Source: Streptomyces sp. 135 (GTDB lineage Bacteria; Actinomycetota; Actinomycetes; Streptomycetales; Streptomycetaceae). From it: a DNA stretch of 64,000 bases. Under the pieces are notes generated by a model. That model was given only the letters and a program-made list of their open reading frames with translations, made no database searches and was not told the origin of the DNA. Location of the stretch: NCBI RefSeq assembly GCF_020026305.1, contig NZ_CP075691.1:1736001-1800000 (forward strand), read 5' to 3'. The position numbers and the translations under genes were made by a program. Positions 17,444 to 25,499 of the stretch are shown here, one piece after another; within the stretch, counting starts at the first letter, position 1; each line of letters starts with the position of its first letter.

Positions 17444-18511
17444 ATGTCGACGCTGCGCGTCACCGCCGAGACGCTGACGATCCACCGGCATCCGGGCGCC
17501 GAGGCCCTCGAACTCGCCCAGGTGGGCCTGTACCGCGCGGTCGTCGCGAAGGGCGCCTACCGGACCGGCGACAGCGCGGTGTACATCCCGGAGCAGGCGG
17601 TCCTGCCGGCCGCGCTGATCGAGGAACTGGGCCTCACGGGCCGTCTCGCCGGCGGCGAACAGGACCGGGTCAAGGCGGTACGGCTGCGCGGCGAGCTGTC
17701 CCAGGGCATCGTGTGCCGCCCGGCGGCGCTCGCGGACGTCGACCTGGCGCGGGCGGCGCGGGAGGGCACGGACTTCGCGGAGCGGCTCGGCATCACCAAG
17801 TGGGTGCCGCCGATCCCGCCCACGATGAGCGGCGACGCCGAGGCCGCGCCGGACCTGCTCCCGTGGGTCGACATCGAGAACATCCAGCGCTACCCGGACA
17901 TCTTCGCGCCCGGCGAGCCGGTCGTCGTGACCGAGAAGCTGCACGGCTCGGCCTGCCTCATGACGTACGTCGCCGGGAGCGGGCGCGTCCACGTCTCCTC
18001 CAAGGGCTTCGGCGCCAAGTCGCTCGCCCTGCGGGAGGATCCGCGCAATCTGTACTGGCGGGCGGTCCACGGCCACGGCGTCGCGGCCGTCACGGCGAAG
18101 CTCGCCGAGCGGCTCGGGGCGCGCCGGGTCGGCCTCTTCGGCGAGGTGTACGGCGACGGGGTGCAGGACCTGTCGTACGGCGCGGACGGGCGGCGCGACA
18201 CGCTCGGGTACGCCGTCTTCGACGTCAGCGCGGAGATCGACGGCCACGTGCGCTGGCTCGACGCGACGCGGCTGCTCGACGGCGAACTGCCGCTGGTGCC
18301 GCGGCTGTACGAGGGTCCCTACGACGCCGGCCGCGTCCTGGAGCTCGCCTCGGGCCGCGAGACGGTGTCGGGGCGCGAGCTGCATCTGCGCGAGGGCGTG
18401 GTGATCCGGCCGGCCGTGGAGCGCTACAGCCCGGTGACCGGCGGGCGGGCCATCGCGAAGGCGGTCAGCACGGCGTATCTGACGCGCAAGGGCGGCACCG
18501 AGTACGAGTGA
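17444..18511 (+). CDS. ATP-dependent RNA ligase, Rnl5/DraRnl-like
   Basis: A 355-residue covalent nucleotidyltransferase. Residues 1-125 form the N-terminal module typical of the Deinococcus-type clade (GDSAVYIPEQAVLP). The ligase core has motif I EKLHGSA with Lys165, motif IIIa FGEVYG (232-237), motif IV EGVVIRP (317-323) and motif V AIAKAVS with Lys339. It should seal 5'-phosphate/3'-OH RNA ends through an AMP-enzyme intermediate. ATG 17444 has GAGGAGC upstream. No RtcB, polynucleotide kinase or toxin is adjacent, so the substrate is open. Confidence 0.88.
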   Translation: MSTLRVTAETLTIHRHPGAEALELAQVGLYRAVVAKGAYRTGDSAVYIPEQAVLPAALIEELGLTGRLAGGEQDRVKAVRLRGELSQGIVCRPAALADVDLARAAREGTDFAERLGITKWVPPIPPTMSGDAEAAPDLLPWVDIENIQRYPDIFAPGEPVVVTEKLHGSACLMTYVAGSGRVHVSSKGFGAKSLALREDPRNLYWRAVHGHGVAAVTAKLAERLGARRVGLFGEVYGDGVQDLSYGADGRRDTLGYAVFDVSAEIDGHVRWLDATRLLDGELPLVPRLYEGPYDAGRVLELASGRETVSGRELHLREGVVIRPAVERYSPVTGGRAIAKAVSTAYLTRKGGTEYE

Positions 18512-18528
18512 GCCGGCGCGGCCCCGGT

Positions 18529-18598
18529 ACTACGGGTGACCCGCGCGGCGCCCCTGCACTACGGGTGACCGCGCACCGCCCCGTGCACTACGGGGTGA
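18529..18598. repeat. Three tandem 29-bp units
   Basis: ACTACGGG(G)TGA occurs at 18529, 18558 and 18587, exactly 29 bp apart, with a GC-rich remainder that diverges more. It lies between the convergent RNA ligase and soxR genes. No spacers of unrelated sequence are present, so it is not a CRISPR. Confidence 0.65.
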
Positions 18599-18694
18599 TG
18601 CCGCGCGCGGCCTCAGCCCGAGTGCCGCGAGTGACCGCGCGCCGCCTCTCACCCCGTGCGGCGAGTGGGCCCGCGTGCCGCCCCCCTTCCGCGC

Positions 18695-19162
18695 TCAGGA
18701 CCGGTGGCGGCGCTCCACCATCAGGCGGGAGCCGGTGAGCCGCTCGCCGAACTCGTCGTCCGGGTTGGAGAGCACGCAGGTCTCCAGGGACAGGCAGCCG
18801 CAGCCGATGCAGTCCGTGAGGTGGTCGCGCAGCCGGCCCAACTGCTTGATGCGCTCGTCCAGTTCGGAGCGCCAGTGCTCCGAGAGGTGCGCCCAGTCCT
18901 CGCGGTTGGGCGTGCGCTCCTCGGGCAGCGAGTCGAGCGCCTCGCGGATCGTGGCGAGCGGGATGCCGACGCGCTGGGAGGCGCGGATGAAGGCGACGCG
19001 GCGCAGCGTGTCCCGGTGGTAGCGGCGCTGGTTGCCCGAGGTGCGGCGGCTGCTGATGAGGCCCTTGGACTCGTAGAAGTGCAGGGCGGAGACGGCGGCG
19101 CCGCTGCGGGCCGACAGCTGGCCGACCGTGAGTTCGTGGACCTTCTCTGGAATCTGGGGCAC
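18695..19162 (-). CDS. soxR: Redox-sensitive MerR-family activator SoxR
   Basis: A 155-residue [2Fe-2S] regulator. The MerR winged HTH is at 10-55 ([23 protein letters not shown]), followed by a dimerisation helix and the cluster motif with Cys118, Cys121, Cys123 and Cys129 (CIGCGC, five residues, C). In Streptomyces SoxR responds to redox-active metabolites and there is no SoxS. No SoxR operator was identified next to it. It is convergent with the RNA ligase gene across the 29-bp repeats. Confidence 0.93.
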   Translation of the reverse strand: MPQIPEKVHELTVGQLSARSGAAVSALHFYESKGLISSRRTSGNQRRYHRDTLRRVAFIRASQRVGIPLATIREALDSLPEERTPNREDWAHLSEHWRSELDERIKQLGRLRDHLTDCIGCGCLSLETCVLSNPDDEFGERLTGSRLMVERRHRS

Positions 19163-19338
19163 CCCACGAACCCTAATGGCTGGTCCGGCGGCGGATTCAG
19201 GGTGCCGACGCGCCCGGCCGGCGGCGGCGGTCCGCGTCCGGTCCGCGCCGACGGACGTACGAGCCCGCGGTCTGACGTCACGTGAGGGTCAAGTGCCGGG
19301 CCCGGGTCCGTTGACACGCGTCGGCGCACCCCGCATGC

Positions 19339-19353
19339 TGAGCAAGCGCTTAG
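19339..19353. promoter_or_regulatory. Operator TGAGCAAGCGCTTAG, copy 1
   Basis: This 15-mer with core palindrome AAGCGCTT lies 45 bp before the MaoC gene and is repeated identically at 20537-20551 before the TetR gene 19854-20498. The pairing strongly suggests that TetR controls both itself and the hydratase. Confidence 0.65.
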
Positions 19354-19398
19354 TCCGCGCGGTTGGTGTATGTCGCACACGTCTGGGAGGCCAGGGAC

Positions 19399-19863
19399 AT
19401 GGCGGAGCCGAGGATCTTCACGTCGGCCGAGGAACTGCGCGCCGGAGTCGGCGGGCAGCTGGGATACAGCGACTGGCTGGAGATCGACCAGAAGCGGATC
19501 GATCTCTTCGCCGAGGCCACGGGCGATCACCAGTGGATCCACGTGGACGCCGAGAAGGCGGCCGCGGGCCCCTTCGGGACGACCATCGCGCACGGCTATC
19601 TGACCCTCTCCCTGCTGCCGGCCCTGGTGCCGCAGATCATGCGGGTCGAGGGCATGAGGATGGGCATCAACTACGGCACCGACAAGGTCCGCTTCCCCTC
19701 CCCCGTGCCGGTCGGTTCCCGGCTGCGGGCGACCGCCACGCTCACGGACGTGACGCCCACCAAGGACGGCGGCGTGCAGGTGACGGCGCAGGTGACCGTG
19801 GAGCGCGAGGGCGCCGACAAGCCCGCGTGCGTGGCCCAGTCGGTGTCGCGCTACTACTTCTGA
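19399..19863 (+). CDS. MaoC-like (R)-enoyl-CoA hydratase
   Basis: A 154-residue single hot-dog domain. The hydratase-2 motif is FAEATGDHQWIHVD with catalytic Asp43 and His48, and GTTIAHGYLTLSL follows. Such proteins hydrate trans-2-enoyl-CoA to (R)-3-hydroxyacyl-CoA. ATG 19399 follows GGGAGGCCAGGG. The 3' end overlaps that of the convergent TetR by 10 bp. The matching operators make it the presumed target of that TetR. Confidence 0.9.
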   Translation: MAEPRIFTSAEELRAGVGGQLGYSDWLEIDQKRIDLFAEATGDHQWIHVDAEKAAAGPFGTTIAHGYLTLSLLPALVPQIMRVEGMRMGINYGTDKVRFPSPVPVGSRLRATATLTDVTPTKDGGVQVTAQVTVEREGADKPACVAQSVSRYYF

Positions 19864-20498
19864 GCCACCTGCGGACGGGCACCCACCATCCGCAGCACGA
19901 GGTCGGCGTAGAGCGCGCCGACCTCGTCGGGCGTCCGGTGCCCCGCCACGTTGAACCAGCGGGCCACGTCGATGCAGAGGGAGAGCACGGCGAGCGTGGT
20001 GCCGGGCACGTCCGGGACGTCGAACTCCCCCGCCCGCACCCCGTCGTTGATGATCTCCCGCACCGCGGCGTCCGACTGGCGGCGCAGCGCGACGATCTCC
20101 GCGCGGTGCTCCTCGCCGAGCGCGTCCAGCTCGTACTGCACCACGCGCGCGGTCGTGTGGTGGGCGGCGTGCCAGCCGACGAAGGAGCGCACGGCCGCCG
20201 CGAGCCGCTCGGCCGCGGTGCCCTCGCCGTCCGCCGCGGTGCGCAGGATGGCGAGGGCCTTGTCATGGCCGATCCTGCTGATGCGGTGGAGCAGCTCTTC
20301 CTTGGTCTTGTAGTGGATGTACAGCGCGGCGGGGCTCATCCCCGCGCGACCCGCGATGTCACGGGTCGTCGTCGCGTGGTAGCCGCGCTCGGCGAAGGCC
20401 TCGACGGCGGCGATCAGCAGCCGCCTGGCCGCGTCGGGGCTGACCTCGCCCCACGGCCGCTCCTCGACGCCGGTCTCCTCCGCCGCGCTCATGTCCAC
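19854..20498 (-). CDS. TetR family regulator (AGCAAGCGCTT operator)
   Basis: A 214-residue repressor with HTH at about residues 25-70 (AFAERGYHATTTRDIAGRAG; ALYIHYKTKEELLHRI). A GGAG ribosome binding site precedes ATG 20498. The same 15-bp palindromic sequence lies 39 bp upstream of its start and before the convergent MaoC gene. It probably senses an acyl-CoA. It is unrelated in its operator to the other TetRs of the window. Confidence 0.88.
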   Translation of the reverse strand: MDMSAAEETGVEERPWGEVSPDAARRLLIAAVEAFAERGYHATTTRDIAGRAGMSPAALYIHYKTKEELLHRISRIGHDKALAILRTAADGEGTAAERLAAAVRSFVGWHAAHHTTARVVQYELDALGEEHRAEIVALRRQSDAAVREIINDGVRAGEFDVPDVPGTTLAVLSLCIDVARWFNVAGHRTPDEVGALYADLVLRMVGARPQVAQK

Positions 20499-20536
20499 TC
20501 CTCAGCATTCGGGAGGGGACACCATACCCCTGATGG

Positions 20537-20551
20537 TGAGCAAGCGCTTAG
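20537..20551. promoter_or_regulatory. Operator TGAGCAAGCGCTTAG, copy 2
   Basis: Identical to 19339-19353 and placed upstream of the TetR start at 20498, consistent with autorepression. Confidence 0.65.
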
Positions 20552-20558
20552 CGAGCGG

Positions 20559-20849
20559 TCAGGAGACGGGCTTGAACGGGTCGTGCTCGGCGAGGATCTT
20601 CTCCAGGCGCGCCTGGTCGACACGGCTGACGATCTGGTCGGCTTCCTGCCGGTCCCTGACCACCTTGGCCAGGGTGAACGCGGATGTCGTCAGGTACAGG
20701 ACGGAGACGGCGAGGAAGGCGCGGATCCAGCCGCTGACATCGAGGCTGTAGATGCCGACCGCCGTCGCGCCGAGCGCCACGGCGAACGACGCGACCGCCT
20801 GACCGTAGTAGGCGGTGGTGCTCTGCTGCTTGACCGGAGTGTCACTCAT
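20559..20849 (-). CDS. YiaA/YiaB two-helix membrane protein
   Basis: A 96-residue inner-membrane protein. Two hydrophobic helices (about residues 13-33 and 38-58: YYGQAVASFAVALGATAVG; WIRAFLAVSVLYLTTSAFT) match the YiaAB domain, followed by a charged cytoplasmic tail. ATG 20849 is chosen because GGTGAGG precedes it and it removes a proline-rich extension. Function unknown. Confidence 0.8.
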   Translation of the reverse strand: MSDTPVKQQSTTAYYGQAVASFAVALGATAVGIYSLDVSGWIRAFLAVSVLYLTTSAFTLAKVVRDRQEADQIVSRVDQARLEKILAEHDPFKPVS

Positions 20850-20971
20850 GGCCTCACCCTGATCCAGAGGCGGCCCCGCCACATCCGCTCCCGTACTCAA
20901 CTCACGTACTCAACCCCCGTACTCCGGCGCCTGCTCGGCCCCCGCACGGCCCCCGCGCGGGCGGCCCGCGC

Positions 20972-22123
20972 TCAGAAGGCGGAGACGCCCGTCAGCGCGC
21001 GGCCGATGACCAGCTTCTGGATCTGGCTGGTGCCTTCGTAGAGCGTCATCACGCGGGCGTCCCTGAGCAGCTTGCCCGCCGGGTACTCGTCGATGTAGCC
21101 GTAGCCGCCGAAGACCTGGAGCGCGTTGTTGGCGGCGCGCACGGCGGCCTCCGAGGCGAAGAGCTTGGCCGTGGAGGACTCGGTGGCGAAGGGCCGCCCT
21201 CGGTCGATGAGGTCGGCGACCCGCCAGGTGAGCAGGCGCGCGGCGTCCACGTCCACCGCGATGTCGCTGATCAGCTCCTGGACCAGCTGGTGGTGGGCGA
21301 TGGTCCTGCCGAACTGCTCGCGCTCACCGGCGTACTTCACCGCGGCGTCCAGAGCGGCCTGTCCGATGCCGACACAGCCGGCCGCCACCGACATGCGGCC
21401 CTTGGCCAGCGCCGACATGGCGACGGAGAAGCCCTTGCCCTCGGGCGCCAGCATGGCCGAGGCCGGGACGCGGACGTCCTCCAGGACGAGCTCCGCGGTG
21501 GCCTGGCCGCGCAGGCCGAGCTTGCCGTGGACGGTGCGGCGGCTCAGGCCGGGCGTGTCGGTGGGCACCAGGAAGGCGGAGACGCCCCTGTGCCCGGGCG
21601 TGTCGTTCGTGCGTGCGAAGAGGAGGACGACATCGGCCCACGTGCCGTTGGTGATGAACATCTTGGCGCCGTTGACCACGTAGTCGTCGCCGTCGCGCAC
21701 GGCCCTGGTGGTGAGGTTGCCCGCGTCGGAGCCGGTGCCCGGCTCGGTGAGCCCGAAGCAGCCGACGTACTCGCCGGAGGTGAGGCCCGGCAGCCACCGC
21801 CGCTTCTGCTCCTCGCTGCCGAAGGACGCGATGGTCTTGGCGACGAGGCCGAGCGAGACGGAGACGATACCGCGCACGGAGGAGTCGCCGCGGCCCAGCT
21901 CCTCAGTGACCAGGCAGTACGCGAGGTGGTCGCCGCCCGAACCGCCGTACTCCTCGTCGATGGTGAGCCCCAGGAAGCCGACGTCGCCGAGCCTCTTCAC
22001 GAGGGCCCGGTCGACGCTCTCGGCGCGGTCCCACTCGACGACGTGCGGGGTGATCTCGCGCGCGACGAACTCCTCGGCCAGCTGCCGGACGGCGGTCTGC
22101 TCCTCGCTGAGCTCCAGGTTCAT
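20972..22123 (-). CDS. Acyl-CoA dehydrogenase, short/branched-chain type
   Basis: A 383-residue FAD enzyme introducing a C2-C3 double bond into an acyl-CoA. LTEPGTGSDAG lies in the FAD-binding strand, and the catalytic base is Glu363 in LYEGTSQIQ, the position used by short- and medium-chain enzymes. KLFASEAAVRAANNALQVFG, GYGYIDEYP and R-DARV complete the signature. ATG 22123 (MNLELSEEQ) has AGAGGGTG before it. A palindrome at 22152-22170 separates it from a divergent TetR that probably represses it. Confidence 0.92.
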   Translation of the reverse strand: MNLELSEEQTAVRQLAEEFVAREITPHVVEWDRAESVDRALVKRLGDVGFLGLTIDEEYGGSGGDHLAYCLVTEELGRGDSSVRGIVSVSLGLVAKTIASFGSEEQKRRWLPGLTSGEYVGCFGLTEPGTGSDAGNLTTRAVRDGDDYVVNGAKMFITNGTWADVVLLFARTNDTPGHRGVSAFLVPTDTPGLSRRTVHGKLGLRGQATAELVLEDVRVPASAMLAPEGKGFSVAMSALAKGRMSVAAGCVGIGQAALDAAVKYAGEREQFGRTIAHHQLVQELISDIAVDVDAARLLTWRVADLIDRGRPFATESSTAKLFASEAAVRAANNALQVFGGYGYIDEYPAGKLLRDARVMTLYEGTSQIQKLVIGRALTGVSAF

Positions 22124-22151
22124 CGCGGGCACCCTCTTTACGTCGACATTT

Positions 22152-22170
22152 AAATTAGCACTGCTAGTTT
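22152..22170. promoter_or_regulatory. Operator AAACTAGC-type, copy 1
   Basis: AAATTAGCACTGCTAGTTT (plus strand) is an inverted repeat around TTAGCA-C-TGCTAG between the divergent acyl-CoA dehydrogenase and TetR genes. Its complement matches 15 of 19 positions of the site at 28066-28084. Confidence 0.65.
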
Positions 22171-22183
22171 CTGTTGGCAGCCC

Positions 22184-22189
22184 TACTAT
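22184..22189 (+). promoter_or_regulatory. -10 hexamer TACTAT for a leaderless TetR
   Basis: TACTAT is followed by 7 nt and the ATG at 22197, with no Shine-Dalgarno between. The operator lies directly upstream. Confidence 0.55.
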
Positions 22190-22196
22190 GTGCCGC

Positions 22197-22853
22197 ATGG
22201 CCCGACCGCGCAAGCCCCTCCTCAGCCGAGAACGCATCGTCGAGACGGCGCGCGCCCTCGTGGACGCGGAGGGCCTCGCGGCCGTCTCCACGCGCCGCCT
22301 CGCCGCCGAGCTGGGCGTCAGCGGGCCGTCCCTCTACAACCACTTCCGCACCAAGGACCAGATCCTGGAGGCGGTCGCCGACTCGGTGAGCGCGCAGGTC
22401 GACCTGTCGATGTTCGACGCGGACGACGGGCGCGACTGGCGTACGGCGCTGCACGACTGGGCGGTCTCCTACCGGGCCGCGCTCACCCGGCACCCGAACA
22501 TCGTTCCGGTGCTCGCCCGCGGCCCCGGCCGCCGCCCGGCGGGACTGCGGCTCGCGGACGCCGTGTTCGGGGCGATGGTCGACGCGGGCTGGCCACCCGC
22601 GCAGGCCACGTCGATCGGCGCGCTGATGCGGTACTTCATCATGGGCTCCGCGCTCGGCTCCTTCGCGGGCGGCTTCGTGGACGACGAGACGGCGTACGAC
22701 CCGGCGGACTACCCCCACCTCGGCCAGGCCCACCTCCTCGCGGACCGCCAGCAGGTCATCGACGAACGCGCCTTCGAGACGGGCCTCAGGGCGTTGCTCG
22801 ACGGATTGGCGTTGCAGTACGAGCAGGTGGGCGGCGCGGTGCGGGGACGCTGA
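22197..22853 (+). CDS. TetR family regulator (AAACTAGC operator)
   Basis: A 218-residue repressor. The HTH spans about 10-55 (RIVETARALVDAEGLAAVST; GPSLYNHFRTKDQILEAV) and the C-terminal domain resembles the TetR class with PNIVPVLARGP. The ATG at 22197 is supported by the leaderless -10 spacing; the frame upstream of it overlaps the divergent dehydrogenase and is not coding. Predicted targets are the dehydrogenase and the aldehyde/alcohol dehydrogenase pair at 25500-28035, whose promoter carries a matching palindrome. Confidence 0.9.
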   Translation: MARPRKPLLSRERIVETARALVDAEGLAAVSTRRLAAELGVSGPSLYNHFRTKDQILEAVADSVSAQVDLSMFDADDGRDWRTALHDWAVSYRAALTRHPNIVPVLARGPGRRPAGLRLADAVFGAMVDAGWPPAQATSIGALMRYFIMGSALGSFAGGFVDDETAYDPADYPHLGQAHLLADRQQVIDERAFETGLRALLDGLALQYEQVGGAVRGR

Positions 22854-22925
22854 CGGCAGTGGGGCCCTCCGGCGCCCCCATACGCTTCGGCGCCGGCCGA
22901 AGCGTCCGTGCGGCATCGTGACCGT

Positions 22926-23636
22926 ATGACGCCCCGATCCGGCAAGAACGACAGCGCCTTCGCCCTCGCCTCCCTGGCCGGGCTCCTCGCGGACGAGACA
23001 CGCGCCGCGTGCCTGCTCGCGCTGCTCGACGGGCGGGCCTGGACCGCCGGTGAGCTGGCGCGGCACGCGGGGGTCGCCGCGTCGACGGCCAGCGAACACC
23101 TGGGGAAGCTGGTCGCGGGCGGGCTGCTCGCCGAGGAACGGCAGGGCAGGCACCGCTACGTCCGGCTCGCCGACGCCGGGGTCGCGCAGCTCGTGGAGGA
23201 CCTCGCCGCCCACGCGGTGCCCGGGGCCACCGCGAAGCCCGGCACGCTGCGCGAGTCCGGCGCGGGCAGCGCGATGGCGCGGGGCCGCACCTGCTACGAC
23301 CACTTGGCGGGGCGGCTCGGGATCACGATCACCGGGGCGATGACGGCGCGCGGCCTGCTGCGGCAGGACACCGGCTTCGCCCTGACCGACCAAGGCGTGG
23401 CGTGGTTCGGGGAGTTGGGCATCGAGCTCGCGCGCGGTGGGCGCCGGCCGCTGGCCCGCGCCTGCCTGGACTGGACCGAGCGCAGGCCCCACCTGGCCGG
23501 GGTCGCGGGCGCGGCGCTGTGCGGGCACGCGCTGGACTCGGGGTGGTGCGTACGGATCGGCTCGCAGCGCGCCGTGAAGGTCACCCCTGCCGGGGCGCGG
23601 GCGTTCGGCGCCCACCTCGGCATCGAAGACCTCTAG
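22926..23636 (+). CDS. ArsR-type winged-helix regulator
   Basis: A 236-residue transcription factor. The N-terminal winged helix (about 20-90) reads LLADETRAACLLALLDGRAW, then LARHAGVAASTASEHLGKL and a wing AEERQGRHRYVRL, as in ArsR/SmtB proteins. The extra C-terminal 130 residues contain YDHLAGRLG and end in a second small domain found in this larger actinobacterial subgroup. No metal-binding cysteine motif is evident. CATCGT lies 6 nt before ATG 22926, a possible leaderless promoter. Confidence 0.82.
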   Translation: MTPRSGKNDSAFALASLAGLLADETRAACLLALLDGRAWTAGELARHAGVAASTASEHLGKLVAGGLLAEERQGRHRYVRLADAGVAQLVEDLAAHAVPGATAKPGTLRESGAGSAMARGRTCYDHLAGRLGITITGAMTARGLLRQDTGFALTDQGVAWFGELGIELARGGRRPLARACLDWTERRPHLAGVAGAALCGHALDSGWCVRIGSQRAVKVTPAGARAFGAHLGIEDL

Positions 23637-23651
23637 GACCGCCGGGGCCGG

Positions 23652-24236
23652 TCACTCGGTGACGATGCGCTCCACCGCCGCGTCCACGAGTGCGTCCCGC
23701 TCGGCCTCCGAGAGCACGCCCGGCAGCGTGAGCTGCTCCACGATGAGCCAGTTGAAGGCCAGGTAGAGCAGCCGCACGGCGGTCGCGTCGCCGGGCAGGC
23801 CGGAGCCCTCGTGGTAGGCGACGTTGGCGTCGAGGTCCGCCCGGACGCGTTCGGTGAGGACGGCACGCAGGTCCGGGCGCCTGGTCGCCTCCAGGCGCAG
23901 TTCGAGCAGGGCGAGATAGCCGGTGCGAAAGCCGCTGACCCGCCCGACGACCTCGCACATCAGCGTCTTGTACGTCTCCTTGTCCGGCTCGGCGGTGCGC
24001 TGGCGCTCGACCTCCTCCTCGCTGGGCTGGAGCCGCTCGTAGACCCGGGCGCCCGCCTGGGTCAGCAGGTCGTCGCGGTTGCCGAAGTAGTTGGAGGCGG
24101 TGCCGGTCGGCACCCCGGCCTCGGCGTCGACCGCGCGGAAGGTCAGCCCGCGGGCGCCCTCCCTGGCCAGCACCTCGATGGCGGCGTCGACCAGAGCCGC
24201 ACGCCGTTCGTCGTTCCTGCGCACCATTGACGTCAC
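23652..24236 (-). CDS. TetR family regulator
   Basis: A 194-residue repressor with HTH at about 10-55 (AAIEVLAREGARGLTFRAVD; PTGTASNYFGNRDDLLTQA). The upstream region holds two direct copies of a TAGTACTAC-like motif 27 bp apart, probably its own operators. The neighbouring rightward gene is a urea-transporter homologue whose promoter shares this 120-bp region, so it may be the target. Confidence 0.88.
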   Translation of the reverse strand: MTSMVRRNDERRAALVDAAIEVLAREGARGLTFRAVDAEAGVPTGTASNYFGNRDDLLTQAGARVYERLQPSEEEVERQRTAEPDKETYKTLMCEVVGRVSGFRTGYLALLELRLEATRRPDLRAVLTERVRADLDANVAYHEGSGLPGDATAVRLLYLAFNWLIVEQLTLPGVLSEAERDALVDAAVERIVTE

Positions 24237-24243
24237 TCCATCC

Positions 24244-24281
24244 GTAGTACTACACCCCTACCACTACGATTACAGTACTAC
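24244..24281. promoter_or_regulatory. Paired TAGTACTAC operators
   Basis: GTAGTACTACA (24244-24254) and ACAGTACTACA (24271-24281) are direct repeats, each with core AGTACT, in the divergent promoter region between the TetR gene and the urea-transporter-like gene. The 27-bp spacing is not an integral number of helical turns. Confidence 0.5.
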
Positions 24282-24356
24282 AAGCGAGGACCCCCCGTAG
24301 ATGTACTCTGCACCCGTCCTGCCGGACGAAACACGGACGTAACGCGGGGGTGGACC

Positions 24357-25388
24357 GTGGGACACGCGACGGATGCGCCGGGCGCCGAGGGCTCGGCGAA
24401 GGCCGCGGGGGGCTCGGCCCGGGCCGGGGCGCGGGTACTTGGCCGCCCGCCCCGCCTCCGTGGTTTCGCCGCCCAGGTGCTGCGCGGGCAGGCCCAGGTC
24501 ACCTTCCTGCCGAGCGCCGTCGCGGGCGCGGTCTTCTGCCTCGCGCTCTCCGCGGCCGGCTGGGAGTACGGGCTCTACGGCCTGGCGGGCACCGCCGTGG
24601 GTACGGCCACCGCGCGGCTCCTCGGCGCGGACCGCGACCGGGTCGGGACCGGCCTCGAAGGGTTCAACGCCTGCCTGACCGCGCTCTGCTGCGCCGTCTT
24701 CCTGGGCACGCGCCACCTCTCGACGGCGCTGCTGGCACTCGCGGCCTGCGTGGTCGTCACGGTCGTGACGGCGGCCGTGGTCCACCTGCTGGGCGTCTGG
24801 GGGCTGCCGTCGCTCACCCTGCCGTTCTGCCTGGTCGCGAGCGTCATGACCATCGGCGCGCCCGGCTTCCGGCGGGTCTGGCACCACGGCGAGGGCCTCG
24901 CCGCCCTCCCCCGGCCCGCGACCGGCACCACCGCGCTCGGGCCGGCCGAACTGGCCCGCGGCTTCTTCGCCGACTTCGCGCAGATCTTCTTCATGCCGCA
25001 GTGGTACGTGGGCGCGCTCCTGCTCCTCGGCCTCCTCCTCGCCGACCGGCGGGCGGCGGGCGTGGCGTGTCTCGGCAGCGCCGTCGGGATCGCCACGGCG
25101 TGGGCACTGGGCGCGCCCGCCGCGCGGATCGCCGACGGCACGACGGGATACAACTCCGTCCTCGTCGCCCTCGCCCTGTGCGGCGTCTTCCTGCCGGCGC
25201 GACCCGCGGCCCTCGCGTACGCACTCGTGGGCGCCGGCGCCGCGACGGCGGTCGCCCCGGCCATGGCGGCCCTCTTCGCCCCGTCCGGCGGCCACGCCTT
25301 CACGTGGCCGTTCGTGGTCACGACGCTGGTGTTCCTGGCGGGGGCCAAGTCCTTCCCACGCGTAGGCGGTCCACCCACAGCGGCGTGA
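24357..25388 (+). CDS. Urea transporter (UT) family membrane protein
   Basis: A 343-residue polytopic protein with internal two-fold repetition. LRGQAQVTFLPSAVAG (about 41-56), GLEGFNACLTAL (about 100-111), LTLPFCLVASVMT (about 155-167), then RGFFADFAQIFFMPQWYVG and GYNSVLVALALCGVFLPA in the second half, are the conserved elements of UT channels. It would conduct urea or a related amide passively. No urease genes lie in the window. GTG 24357 follows a G-rich CGGGGGTGGA. TetR control is suggested by the divergent operators. Confidence 0.82.
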   Translation: MGHATDAPGAEGSAKAAGGSARAGARVLGRPPRLRGFAAQVLRGQAQVTFLPSAVAGAVFCLALSAAGWEYGLYGLAGTAVGTATARLLGADRDRVGTGLEGFNACLTALCCAVFLGTRHLSTALLALAACVVVTVVTAAVVHLLGVWGLPSLTLPFCLVASVMTIGAPGFRRVWHHGEGLAALPRPATGTTALGPAELARGFFADFAQIFFMPQWYVGALLLLGLLLADRRAAGVACLGSAVGIATAWALGAPAARIADGTTGYNSVLVALALCGVFLPARPAALAYALVGAGAATAVAPAMAALFAPSGGHAFTWPFVVTTLVFLAGAKSFPRVGGPPTAA

Positions 25389-25499
25389 CCAGTCGCCGCG
25401 CCCTTCCCGGCAGGAGTGAAGCCCGCTCCACGCCGCGGCGGTTCGCCCCGGCACGGCGTGACCGAGCCGCACCACCCACCCGCCCGGCGGCGCCTCGGT

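Noticed and set aside
18529..18598. Possible CRISPR-like array
   Set aside because: Only three units, no unique spacers between repeats and no cas genes.
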